Positions 6,203 through 14,843 of a DNA stretch of 33,905 bases are shown one piece after another. Made by a program: the position numbers and the translations under genes. The stretch covers positions 1-33,905 of the forward strand of contig DYLT01000014.1 of the NCBI GenBank assembly GCA_020721945.1, written 5' to 3'. This DNA is from Blastopirellula marina (GTDB lineage: Bacteria > Planctomycetota > Planctomycetia > Pirellulales > Thermoguttaceae). A model generated the notes under the pieces. That model was not told the DNA's origin, did not search any database, and worked only from the letters and a program-made list of their open reading frames with translations. The number at the start of each line of letters is the position of its first letter. Within the stretch, counting starts at the first letter, position 1.

Positions 6203-8770
6203 TCACGGCACGATCTCGAAGAAGACCAACTCCGACGCCTCCGCGCCCGGCAGGGTCATGCGGAGCCCCGGGTCCATCAACTCCGAACCGGTGCGGATCG
6301 AACTCGGCTGCGAGCCATCTTCGAACCAGACGCGGTATTGCCGGCTGGGGTCGAGCTTCTTGAGCCGGATGGTCTCGGAAGCGGGCTCCGGGGCCGGCTT
6401 GAAGACGTAGACCACGCCCTTACCCGCGGCCGGATCGTAGTACTCGATACCGTCCCAGCGGCGGCCGTCGGGTCGCGGGAGGATGTGATACAGATCGCCG
6501 GTTCGCACCAGCGGCCGCGACCGGGTCGTGTAGGTTTGGACACATGCCTTGACCGCGTCCTTTTCCGCCTGGGTCCAGGGCTGGCAGCCGTTGCCTCCGT
6601 TGGGAGCGTCGAGGAACCACTCGGGCGCTCCCATCGCCATCGAGCGGAACGCGTACTTCATGCCCGCGATGCCCTGGGGGCGATAACGCCCGTCGGTGCT
6701 GCCCAGGTGCCCTTCGAGCTGTGCGGGATGGATCGCGTGGGAGGCGTCGTAGAATGCTTGGCGCACGTGCAGGGGCGAATAGGTGTCGGAATTGAAGATC
6801 TTGACTGCGCGCCCGAGCGCGCCATAGTCCTTGATGCGCCCGCCGCCACTGCAATTCTCCCATTGAAAACCGGAAACCGTGGCGGCCAGGGCATCGACCA
6901 TCTCGTAGAAACCTCGCGTCGCCGCGAACGAGGCCCCGACCACTGCTCCGCGCGTGCTGTCTGAACGCCACATATCGGCCCCGTGCTCGCGGAATAGCCG
7001 CGCGATGCGCTGGGCGCGCTGCCGGCGCGCCGCAGGATTGGCCATATCGAGATCGTCGGTCCAGTACAGTCCGAACCGCAGGCCCTTGGCGTGCGCGTAG
7101 TCGGCGGCACGCTTCATGCCCGAGGGCCAGTCGACCCGGTCGGGATCGGGTTCGTTGCCGTGCCACCACCCGACGTCGATCATGACCTCCTCGAATCCCA
7201 ACGGGGCGATGTCGTCGATGAGGGGATAGAATTTCTTCTCGACCGGATCCCAGCTTCCGGGCGCCTTGCCGGTGGCACCGAAGGCGTTCCACTGGACTTT
7301 CGGATAACTGGGGTCTTGCCGCAGGATCTCGGGCACGCGCCATCGGAACAGCCATCGGCGCAGGCTGTTGCCGGCATCGTCGAGATCGCCACAATAGGCG
7401 CCCACGAATCCGGGTCGCAGGTCGCATCGCTCGCCCGGCGCCAGCTCGGCGCGCAGGTCCGCGAGGTTGCCGGCCCGCACGCGCACGGCTGGCCCCGACC
7501 CGCCCGCCAAGGTCACCGTCTCGATCCGGCAGTAGCTCCATTCCAATCCCACGTAGACGCCTTGCCGATCATCTGCCTCGAACACGGCCAGGGGGATGAA
7601 CGCGCCGCTGGGGACCGTCCGCACCGAATGGCGGCGCCCTGGCGGAATGCCAACCAGGGCGTGCCGGTACACGCCCACCGGGTCGGGAGTGCCGCCGTCG
7701 CTGTGAAAACTCCACAACGCCGCCACGCCGGTCAAGTCGAGGTCGAACGTGGGCTGCTCGCCGATCGTCACGGATTGGGTCGACCGGTTCGTCACCGACA
7801 TGTGGTGGTGGATCGGCCCGCCCCCCGGGCGAGCGTGCCACTGGGAGGTCCATTCCATGGCCGGGTCCGTGCACTCGAACCGCAGCGTAAGCTTGTGCCC
7901 GTCGCGATGCTCGGCCGATGCGCCGGCGAATCGCCACGTGACCGGCCTGCGACGACCGGCCGTCTCGACTTCGGATAAGAACTCGAACGCCACCGGGTTG
8001 GCGATCCAATTTCGGCCCGAAGCGGGGCAAAGCAGTTCGCACACGACCAGTTCGCCCGCCGCGGTCACGCCGAGCGTCAGCCGCGTGTCGTCGGTCCGAA
8101 GCGTCCACGTCTGCACGGTCGGACCGGCGCTCGGCCGAGGTTCCGAGTCGAGAACCAAGCGGCGTGCGGCTCGCACTTCGGCAAGATCGATGCCGGCGTG
8201 TCCGAATGCGCCAAGGGCCCTGTTCCAAACCCGAAAATCGTCGATGCGCCCCCGGAAACACCGCTCGGGGTTGGTGTAACCCAAGCCTACGGCCACCGGC
8301 ATGGGCGAGGGCCGGGCCCGGGCGGGATCCTGTTCCGCGGCAACGAGCACGCCATGCACATAAAGCCGGATCTCCTCCCGCGCCTTCACCAAGGCCACGT
8401 GTTGCCAGCGACCCGCCATCAGGGGAACCGCAGGGGTGATGACCCAGCGACCGTTGCCAGCGCCATAGGCCGCCGCGTACTGGTTGGCGCTGGCTCCGTC
8501 CTGCTGGACGACGAAGCCCAGACCCTCGCGAACGTGGTTCCCGAACAGGTCGGCGTGCGTGTTCTGCCGGACATCGGGCCACACCCAGCATTCGACGGTG
8601 AACTCGTCGCCAAGTTCCTTTTGCAGTAGCGTCGTGTCGATCCAGGCGCGGCCATCCAACGCAATGCCCTTGCCGTGCCGGCCCTCGACAAAGGTTGGAA
8701 TGCCATGCGGAATGCCCGTGCGCCCCGGGCGCGCTGTGTCGGCCAGTACGCCAACGCGCCCGTCACGCAA
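6203..8770 (-). CDS. LamG domain plus GH36-like alpha-galactosidase (melibiase-type)
   Basis: An N-terminal LamG/concanavalin-like domain (GIALDGRAWIDTT, FTVECWVWPD, WQHVALV, LYVHGVLVA, FRGRIDDFRVWNRAL) is followed by a beta-sandwich and a GH36-like TIM barrel. Barrel features are VMIDVGWW, RFGLYWTDD, ADMWRSDSTRG with the likely nucleophile Asp (codon 6959-6961), and WENCSGGGRIKD with the likely acid/base Asp (codon 6827-6829). Family GH36 removes alpha-linked galactose or related sugars; LamG may bind glycans. The start is uncertain. The frame stays open to an ATG at 8995, but its first 80 codons are Arg-rich, lack a signal peptide and overlap the divergent gene. The TTG at 8770 (AAAGG close upstream) is only a provisional choice. 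A neighbouring frame encodes ALAYWP just before the LamG domain, hinting at a frameshift near 8745. Confidence 0.82.
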   Translation of the reverse strand: MRDGRVGVLADTARPGRTGIPHGIPTFVEGRHGKGIALDGRAWIDTTLLQKELGDEFTVECWVWPDVRQNTHADLFGNHVREGLGFVVQQDGASANQYAAAYGAGNGRWVITPAVPLMAGRWQHVALVKAREEIRLYVHGVLVAAEQDPARARPSPMPVAVGLGYTNPERCFRGRIDDFRVWNRALGAFGHAGIDLAEVRAARRLVLDSEPRPSAGPTVQTWTLRTDDTRLTLGVTAAGELVVCELLCPASGRNWIANPVAFEFLSEVETAGRRRPVTWRFAGASAEHRDGHKLTLRFECTDPAMEWTSQWHARPGGGPIHHHMSVTNRSTQSVTIGEQPTFDLDLTGVAALWSFHSDGGTPDPVGVYRHALVGIPPGRRHSVRTVPSGAFIPLAVFEADDRQGVYVGLEWSYCRIETVTLAGGSGPAVRVRAGNLADLRAELAPGERCDLRPGFVGAYCGDLDDAGNSLRRWLFRWRVPEILRQDPSYPKVQWNAFGATGKAPGSWDPVEKKFYPLIDDIAPLGFEEVMIDVGWWHGNEPDPDRVDWPSGMKRAADYAHAKGLRFGLYWTDDLDMANPAARRQRAQRIARLFREHGADMWRSDSTRGAVVGASFAATRGFYEMVDALAATVSGFQWENCSGGGRIKDYGALGRAVKIFNSDTYSPLHVRQAFYDASHAIHPAQLEGHLGSTDGRYRPQGIAGMKYAFRSMAMGAPEWFLDAPNGGNGCQPWTQAEKDAVKACVQTYTTRSRPLVRTGDLYHILPRPDGRRWDGIEYYDPAAGKGVVYVFKPAPEPASETIRLKKLDPSRQYRVWFEDGSQPSSIRTGSELMDPGLRMTLPGAEASELVFFEIVP

Positions 8771-8989
8771 GTCCTTTCGGGTCGCGGCACCGAGTCTACA
8801 CGCGGCACGACGCGCCGGCAAGCAAGAAGCAACTCGTCGGCGTGCGCCTCGGTGTTGCCCTGGCCACGCTTGGGCGTGCCGGGTGGATTCCCGGGATCCA
8901 TCGCTTGCAGTAAACTGCCGTTGCTTCCAGGCGGCGACAGGTTCATAGACCACGGGTTGCGGACCCCAAGCCATAGGAGGGTGATCGCG

Positions 8990-11900
8990 ATGCATCGTGC
9001 GACGATCCAGGTGGTGGCGCTTGCCGCCCTCCTCTCCATCGTGCCTGGGCGCCTTGGCGCGGAAGGTCTCGAGTCGATGGGCAACACCGACGGGGTGCTG
9101 ACCTGGTCTTTAGGCACGCTGGAGAAGGACCAACCGGCCCGCGAGGTGGTCCTCTTCGCCTACGACAAGTCGCCCGACGCCGTGGCCAGACGGCTCGACG
9201 AGGCCCGTCGCCATTTCGCCCAGGCCTCGCCGGCGCCCGCCACGGCCTCAGGCCCCGCGGCCAAGGTATGGATCGACAACGGCACGACCGACTTCGCGTT
9301 GGAAGGCCCCTGTTTCTTCCGCTGGCGCCTCGAGCGTCAGGCCCTGCGGTTTGCCGGCGGCGGGCAGCTCAGCCAGTTCACGTGGTACGTTCACTACCGC
9401 GACCCGAGGGGACAACACCGGGCCGGTACGGAACACGCCGACGCGAGCATCCCCGAGAATCTCGAAATCGTCGAACCGGTGCGCGCGCTCAGCGCCAAGG
9501 AAGCCGCGGGCACGCTTCGAACGGCCGACAAGAGATTGCGCATTCGCGTGCGCGCGATGATGGGCGACGGGCCCGTGGTGGCGGTCGAGTTCGTGCTGGC
9601 AAACCTCTCGCCGGAGCCGCTGGCCGACGTGCGCCTGACCGCCTACGCCAACCTCGAGTCGGCCCACACGCACGAAGGCGACTACAGTGTTCTCGACCAG
9701 CGAACCGGCGGCTTGTTGGTGTTCGATCCTGCCACGGGCGTGTGCGCGGTGATGGCCGGTTTGAATCGGCCCGCGACCGGCTACTCGGGCGTGTGGAACT
9801 CAGTGGCGCAGCTTCAGGCGGCCTCGGGTGAACCGATCGCGCAGTGGAAGCCGTTTACCGGTCCGCCGCCGCACTTGGCTCGATGGATGCTCGTCCACCA
9901 GATGGCGGCCCAGGGCGTCTATTTGCCGTACCCGGTGGAGAATCCCGCCACGCCCGAGACCCGAACGCTCTCGCCCGACGAGGCGGCGGCCGCGCTGGAG
10001 CGCGACTGGCGCTTCCAAGCGATGGACCGGCCGCTTGGCGAGCGGGCGGAGCAAGAGATCGGCTGGGCCCGGGAACTCGCCGCTCGCCTGGCCGCCGACC
10101 CGAAGACGCCCGACCTCAAACCCGAGCTTGCCGAACTGGAAAGGCTGGAACGCCGGCTTCGCCCCGCCGCCGGTCTCGACGCTGCCAAGGCCAGGGACCT
10201 CTACTTGGCGGTACGCCGGGTCAAGCGCAAGATCGCCTTCAAGAATCCGGTGGTCGATTTCACGCAGCTCTTGTTCATCGACCAGCCGTATCCCCGCGGT
10301 CCGGTGAACGACACGCACGAGTCGATCCACCGCATGGGCATCACGGCCAGCGTGGGCGGGCGGCTATTAGTGCTCGACGGACTGCACCCCGGCGGCGCGG
10401 TGCGGTTGTTGGCCCCGAAGGACAAGCCGGGCAGCTTCTGGCGGCCCGATCTCTCGTTCGACGGCCAGCACGTGCTCTTCTGCTACAAGCCGCACGACGG
10501 CAAGAGCTTTTCGCTGTACGAGATGAAGTTCGACGGCACGGGCGTGCGCCGACTCACGTCGAGCGACTATGACGACATCGACCCCCTCTACCTGCCCGAC
10601 GGGCATATCCTCTTCACGACCACGCGGGGCAACTCGCATGTGCGGTGCGGCCCGTTTATCTACTCGTACATCCTCGCCCGGTGCGATCCCGACGGGAGCA
10701 ACGTGTGCTTGATCAGCTACAACGGCGAGCCCGATTTCGTGCCGGCCCTGTTGAACGACGGCCGCGTGATCTACTCGCGGTGGGAGTACAGCGACAAGCC
10801 CCTGTGGCGCATCCAGAGCCTGTGGACGACGAACCAGGACGGCACCAACACCTCGGTGTTCTGGGGCAACCAGAGCGTCTGGCCCGACCACCTCAGCGAG
10901 CCGCGCCCGATCCCCCACAGCCGCCGGGTGATGTTCTCGGGCGCGGGGCACCACGACTGGTGGTCGGGCTCGATCGGCATCATCGATCCCGACCGCGGCT
11001 TCAACTTCCCCCACGGACTGACGAAGGTCACCGCCGACCGCCCCTGGCCCGAGTGCAGCAAGCCGCCGATCGACATCCCCGAATCGCCGCGCTACCACGC
11101 CTCGGGAAACTACACGGGTTACAAGACGCCGTGGCCGCTGTCGGAGGACGACTTTTTGGTTTCGGCCCGCGGCGACGACGGCAAGTTCCGGCTGTACCTC
11201 ATGGATACCGACGGCAACCGCGAGCTGATGTACGAGGGCGCATACAACGTCCTGCACGCGATGCCGGCCAGGCCCCGCGTGGTTCCGCCGCGCCAGCCCG
11301 ACCGCGTGGCCTGGCCAGGCACGGGCAAGGACCGCCAGCCCGTCCAGCCCGGCGTGTTCTACAGTGCCGACGTCTACCAGGGCGTGCCCGATCTGCCGCG
11401 CGGCATGGTCAAGTGGCTTCGCGTGTTCCAGATCGACCACAAGACCTACACGACCTGGGCCAAGACCTACCGGCACTCGGGGCCGCCGGTGTCGATTGTC
11501 CAAGAAGAAGGCGTCAAGCGAGTGCTGAGCCTCGTGCCGGTCGAGCCCGACGGCTCGGTGCACTTCAAAGTACCGGCCGGCCGATCGGTCTACTTCCAAC
11601 TGCTCGACGAGCACTACCGCTGCGTGCAGACCATGCGGAGCTTCACGGGGGTGATGCCGGGCGAGCAACGGGGATGTGTGGGCTGCCACGAATCGCACAG
11701 CACTGCCCCCCCACGAGAAAACCGCACAGGCCCGATTGGCCGGAATCGCCCGAAGCGGAACACCGACGCGCCGCGTGGGTCGCCGCCCAAACCAGACCAG
11801 TCCTCGCTGGCGATGGCCCTGCGCCGCCCGCCCACCGAAATCTCGCCGCCGCCGTGGGGCCACGAGAGCGTGAGCTTCGAGCGGTTCGTGCAGCCGGTGC

Positions 11901-12373
11901 TCGATCGTTACTGCAACCAGTGCCACGCGGGGACGGGCGAAGCCCGCAAGGGGGTCGATCTCGGCCTGCGGCCGGGCGTCAGCGTGTTCAAGGAGCCGTA
12001 CCTGACCCTGGTCGGCTCGGCCGGGTGGTCCAACCCGGTGGATCCCAAGCCACCCGGCTACGGCATCGCGGGGGCCATTCCTGTTGAGAGCATCGACCCG
12101 AGCAGGAACGACCCGCGAGCTTATGGCACGCTGCGGCCCATGCAGTACCTCTCGGCCAAGAGCCGCTTGGTCGAGCTGGCGTCCCGCGGGGCCCATTACG
12201 ACGTGAAGGTCGACCCCGTCAGTCTGCACCGGCTGATTACCTGGGTCGACGCATGCTGCCCCTTCCTGGGCGAAGCGGAGCTTCGCGCGCTGGGCGATCC
12301 GGATTTCCCAGGCATTGACCTATTGCCGATTCGTCCCCGGGTGAAGACCGCCCCGGTGATCGAACGACCCTAG
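8990..12373 (+). CDS. HzsA-like secreted protein: beta-propeller with two heme c sites
   Basis: The 1127-residue protein has a signal peptide (VVALAALLSIVPGRLGAEG) and an N-terminal strand-rich domain of about 330 residues. A charged helical segment follows, then TolB/PD40-like propeller blades (DLSFDGQHVLFCY, DPLYLPDGHILFTT, VPALLNDGRVIYSRW, RPIPHSRRVMFSGAG), and lastly two c-type heme motifs, CVGCH (896-900) and CNQCH (975-979). Propeller, then heme, then heme is the order known for the alpha subunit of anammox hydrazine synthase. Related proteins are common in Planctomycetota that do not perform anammox. Neither HzsB/C-like nor hydrazine dehydrogenase genes are nearby, so an electron-transfer or oxidative role in the periplasm is more likely. 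GGAGG lies about 9 bases before ATG 8990. The gene is divergent from the GH36-like gene. Confidence 0.85.
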   Translation: MHRATIQVVALAALLSIVPGRLGAEGLESMGNTDGVLTWSLGTLEKDQPAREVVLFAYDKSPDAVARRLDEARRHFAQASPAPATASGPAAKVWIDNGTTDFALEGPCFFRWRLERQALRFAGGGQLSQFTWYVHYRDPRGQHRAGTEHADASIPENLEIVEPVRALSAKEAAGTLRTADKRLRIRVRAMMGDGPVVAVEFVLANLSPEPLADVRLTAYANLESAHTHEGDYSVLDQRTGGLLVFDPATGVCAVMAGLNRPATGYSGVWNSVAQLQAASGEPIAQWKPFTGPPPHLARWMLVHQMAAQGVYLPYPVENPATPETRTLSPDEAAAALERDWRFQAMDRPLGERAEQEIGWARELAARLAADPKTPDLKPELAELERLERRLRPAAGLDAAKARDLYLAVRRVKRKIAFKNPVVDFTQLLFIDQPYPRGPVNDTHESIHRMGITASVGGRLLVLDGLHPGGAVRLLAPKDKPGSFWRPDLSFDGQHVLFCYKPHDGKSFSLYEMKFDGTGVRRLTSSDYDDIDPLYLPDGHILFTTTRGNSHVRCGPFIYSYILARCDPDGSNVCLISYNGEPDFVPALLNDGRVIYSRWEYSDKPLWRIQSLWTTNQDGTNTSVFWGNQSVWPDHLSEPRPIPHSRRVMFSGAGHHDWWSGSIGIIDPDRGFNFPHGLTKVTADRPWPECSKPPIDIPESPRYHASGNYTGYKTPWPLSEDDFLVSARGDDGKFRLYLMDTDGNRELMYEGAYNVLHAMPARPRVVPPRQPDRVAWPGTGKDRQPVQPGVFYSADVYQGVPDLPRGMVKWLRVFQIDHKTYTTWAKTYRHSGPPVSIVQEEGVKRVLSLVPVEPDGSVHFKVPAGRSVYFQLLDEHYRCVQTMRSFTGVMPGEQRGCVGCHESHSTAPPRENRTGPIGRNRPKRNTDAPRGSPPKPDQSSLAMALRRPPTEISPPPWGHESVSFERFVQPVLDRYCNQCHAGTGEARKGVDLGLRPGVSVFKEPYLTLVGSAGWSNPVDPKPPGYGIAGAIPVESIDPSRNDPRAYGTLRPMQYLSAKSRLVELASRGAHYDVKVDPVSLHRLITWVDACCPFLGEAELRALGDPDFPGIDLLPIRPRVKTAPVIERP

Positions 12374-12527
12374 GCCGCCGCGAACCCACGCACCGGTGCC
12401 GAAAAAACGGCGCAGCACGTTCCGGCAGGGAGTGGCAAGCTAGGGCAACTTTCGACGGAATCCCTTACGGATTGCGTTGCTTTGCCGCTTGGTGCCTGTC
12501 GTAACTACTTGGAGCACAAGGACTTAG

Positions 12528-12888
12528 TGGAGGCGGCGGGAATCGAACCCGCGTCCCGCGACATGTCCGTGAAGCCTTCTACGTGCGTAGCCGGGCTATT
12601 TGAAGAGTCCTTTTCTCTCCCCCGTCCGGCGGGGTGAAAGAAAAGCGAGTCGGGCACAGGGATTTAGGCTCGGGCGTACCCAACGGTTGACCCGAGACGA
12701 GCCGAATTTGGTGGCCGGCTTTTGGGCCTCTTCGGCGAAGGCCCGCAGCCGGTGCTACGTGTTGGTTACGCAGCAAGTGCGAGATTGCTCTCGGCAGGTA
12801 ATGTGTGGTCGGCTTTTAACGTGGCCTGCTGACCAACCACGGCACGCCGTCTTCACTTCGATTGCCCGGTCGAACCCAGTTCGCCCCC
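12528..12888 (-). ncRNA. ssrA: Transfer-messenger RNA (tmRNA)
   Basis: On the minus strand the 5' end GGGGGCG (12882-12888) pairs over 7 bases (one G-U) with CGCCTCC at the 3' end. The T-arm GCGGG-TTCGATT-CCCGC and discriminator A (12528) complete the tRNA-like half. The CCA is not encoded. GGTTCGACCGGG near the 5' end is the conserved D-loop-like segment. After GTTAAAA an open frame starting at Ala codon GCC (12811-12813) gives ADHTLPAESNLALAA and TAA (12766-12768), a proteolysis tag with the usual LAA end. Strong hairpins downstream, for example CTTTTCT paired to AGAAAAG across 12610-12645, fit the pseudoknot/helix region. It rescues stalled ribosomes together with SmpB. Confidence 0.96.
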
Positions 12889-12948
12889 GCAAACCAGGAC
12901 GCGTCAGGTCTCGTAAACAGGCAAGCACGAGGTGACGGAAGCCAATGC

Positions 12949-12977
12949 ATTGTAGACTCGTGGCGTTCGGATTTCCA
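12949..12977 (-). promoter_or_regulatory. Candidate promoter for tmRNA
   Basis: On the minus strand TGGAAA (12972-12977) and TACAAT (12949-12954) are 17 bases apart, giving a start near 12942 and a leader of about 54 bases that RNase P could remove at 12888. The -10 box is good and the -35 box matches at four of six bases. Confidence 0.4.
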
Positions 12978-13127
12978 GTCCGATCCGGCTAGTCTTAGTG
13001 AACTAGAATTGAGTAGGATTGGCGGGGTCCAGGCGAGTCTGCCCGCCAAGCGGCCCAGACCGCCTACGTAATCACATTGTCTGAGCGGCCGATTGGCCGA
13101 AGGCGCTTTCACCTGGGGAGTCCTAGC

Positions 13128-14624
13128 GTGAATATCCTCGTGGCGACCAGCGAAGCAGTGCCCTTTGCCAAGACGGGGGGGTTGGCGGACGTGTGTGGCG
13201 CGCTGCCGATCGAGCTGGCGCGGCTGGGGCATCAAGCGGCCTTGATCCTGCCCGCCTACCGCCAGGTACGGTACTGTGGACACCCCATCGAGCGGATGGG
13301 CATCGACTTCATCGTCCCCATCGGCAGCAAGACGGTCACCGGGCACCTTCTTCGCAGCCGCCTGCCCGACAATGGGGTTCCGGTGTACCTGGTGGAGCAA
13401 GACGCCTACTTCGACCGCGATGAGTTGTATCGCCAGAACGGCCAGGACTTTCAGGACAACTGCGAGCGGTTCGTGTTCTTCTGCCGTGCCGTCATGGAGG
13501 CGATCCGCCTGCTCGGGTTGGACCTGGATATCCTTCACTGCAACGACTGGCAAACCGGGTTGATTCCAGCCTACTTGAAGATCGAGTACCGCAATTTGCC
13601 CAGGTACGAGAAGATCTCCTCGTTGCTGACGATCCACAACATCGCCTACCAAGGGGTATTTTGGCACTGGGACATGCTTTTGACAGGGCTCGATTGGAAG
13701 TACTTCAACTGGCATCAGATGGAGTACTACGGCAAACTGAACCTGCTGAAGACCGGCATCGTCTTCAGCGATGCGGCCAATACCGTCAGCCCACGCTACG
13801 CGCAGGAAATCCAGACGGCCCAGTTCGGTCGCGGGCTGGAGGGCGTGCTTCAATACCGGAGGGACGTCTTGTCGGGCATTTTGAACGGGATCGACGAAGC
13901 CGTGTGGAACCCAGCCACCGACACAAACCTGGCCGCCCGATACACGCCGGAGTCGGTCGATGTGGGCAAGCCGCTCTGCAAGGCGGCCCTTCAGCGCGAG
14001 TTGGGACTGGCCGAGCGCCGCGATGTGCCGCTGGTGGGGATGATCGGCCGATTGGACGACCAGAAGGGGTTCGACCTGGTGGCCGAAATCATCCCCGAAT
14101 GGGCTGCCACGGCCGACGTGCAGTGGGCCATCCTGGGCAAAGGCGAACCCAAGTACCACGATTTGTTTACCCAACTCGCCAAGAGCCACCCCGAGAAGGT
14201 CGCCGTGCGCCTCGAGTACTCCGATCCCTTGGCCCACCGCATCGAGGCCGGGGCCGACCTTTTCCTCATGCCGAGCCGGTTCGAGCCGTGTGGGCTGAAC
14301 CAGATGTACAGCCTGAAGTACGGCACCGTGCCCGTGGTCCGCGAGACCGGCGGACTGGCCGACACGATCACCAATGTCGACGATCGGACGTTGGCGTCGG
14401 GCGAGGCCAATGGGTTCAGCTTCCGCGAGGACAACGCCTTGGCCCTGAGCGAGACCCTGCGCCGGGCGTGCGACACGTACCGCAACCGGCCCGATGTGTG
14501 GAAGCGGCTGATCCACGTCGGCCTGCGCCAGGACTGGTCCTGGCGCCGCAGCGCGACCGAGTATGTCCGGCTGTACGAGTCGATGGTCTCGCGCGTGCGG
14601 AGCGGCCAGGCCGCGGTGCGGTAG
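13128..14624 (+). CDS. glgA: Glycogen synthase (ADP-glucose type, GT5)
   Basis: The 498-residue protein starts [22 protein letters not shown]. The KTGGL loop (Lys15) binds ADP-glucose. [42 protein letters not shown] and the C-terminal [31 protein letters not shown] motif follow in the standard GT-B order, and the length matches bacterial GlgA. It extends alpha-1,4-glucan chains in the cytoplasm from ADP-glucose. The GTG at 13128 is chosen because GGGGAG lies 8 bases upstream and the KTGGL Lys then falls at the usual position 15; the frame extends upstream to 13077 without other support. No other glycogen genes are adjacent. A small lipoprotein frame follows 27 bases after the stop. Confidence 0.96.
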   Translation: MNILVATSEAVPFAKTGGLADVCGALPIELARLGHQAALILPAYRQVRYCGHPIERMGIDFIVPIGSKTVTGHLLRSRLPDNGVPVYLVEQDAYFDRDELYRQNGQDFQDNCERFVFFCRAVMEAIRLLGLDLDILHCNDWQTGLIPAYLKIEYRNLPRYEKISSLLTIHNIAYQGVFWHWDMLLTGLDWKYFNWHQMEYYGKLNLLKTGIVFSDAANTVSPRYAQEIQTAQFGRGLEGVLQYRRDVLSGILNGIDEAVWNPATDTNLAARYTPESVDVGKPLCKAALQRELGLAERRDVPLVGMIGRLDDQKGFDLVAEIIPEWAATADVQWAILGKGEPKYHDLFTQLAKSHPEKVAVRLEYSDPLAHRIEAGADLFLMPSRFEPCGLNQMYSLKYGTVPVVRETGGLADTITNVDDRTLASGEANGFSFREDNALALSETLRRACDTYRNRPDVWKRLIHVGLRQDWSWRRSATEYVRLYESMVSRVRSGQAAVR

Positions 14625-14651
14625 GGCAACGGAACCCCGAGATGCACGGGG

Positions 14652-14843
14652 TTGCTGCTTGCGTCGTTGGCCGTAGGATGCGGTCCAATGCCCGAGAGCG
14701 ATCCGCGATACCGCGGCATATCGCGCCCTCTTTTCGTGCGGATCCTTGACGTCGATCCGAACGTCCCGTACGAAGAACGCTACTCGTCCAGCGCGGCGAT
14801 GGGCGTCTGGGAAATGTGGTCTCCAGCGGAGTCTTTGCCATGA
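14652..14843 (+). CDS. Small putative lipoprotein overlapping the next gene
   Basis: A TTG at 14652 opens 63 codons. The product starts [20 protein letters not shown], a short hydrophobic segment ending in a lipobox-like AVGC (Cys10). It continues [20 protein letters not shown] and ends [11 protein letters not shown]. Third codon positions are strongly G/C-rich as in the surrounding real genes, and the TGA stop overlaps the ATG of the beta-helix gene (ATGA at 14840-14843), typical of translational coupling. Against it are the non-ATG start, the weak ribosome site and an unusually short signal peptide. I do not recognise a family. It could be a planctomycete small lipoprotein expressed with the downstream gene. 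Confidence 0.5.
   Translation: MLLASLAVGCGPMPESDPRYRGISRPLFVRILDVDPNVPYEERYSSSAAMGVWEMWSPAESLP

Noticed and set aside
8675-8989. Upstream in-frame extension of the HzsA-like gene
   Set aside because: The signal peptide and GGAGG site fit the ATG at 8990; the extension overlaps the 5' part of the divergent gene.
10367-12229. Long minus-strand frame opposite the HzsA-like gene
   Set aside because: Antisense shadow of a gene with clear CXXCH and propeller motifs; its own product is low-complexity Arg/Val/His-rich.
8990-12373. Anammox hydrazine synthase
   Set aside because: No HzsB/C-like or hydrazine dehydrogenase genes are nearby, and HzsA-like proteins are known outside anammox bacteria.
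12374-12527. Intrinsic terminator of tmRNA or of the HzsA-like gene
   Set aside because: Only short, weak stems (AATCC/GGATT and a 4-bp GCCG/CGGC stem around T6) are present, with no convincing hairpin plus T-run.
14642-14749. ATG-initiated frame overlapping the small lipoprotein
   Set aside because: Product is Arg-rich without a signal or motif; base use is wrong for this frame.
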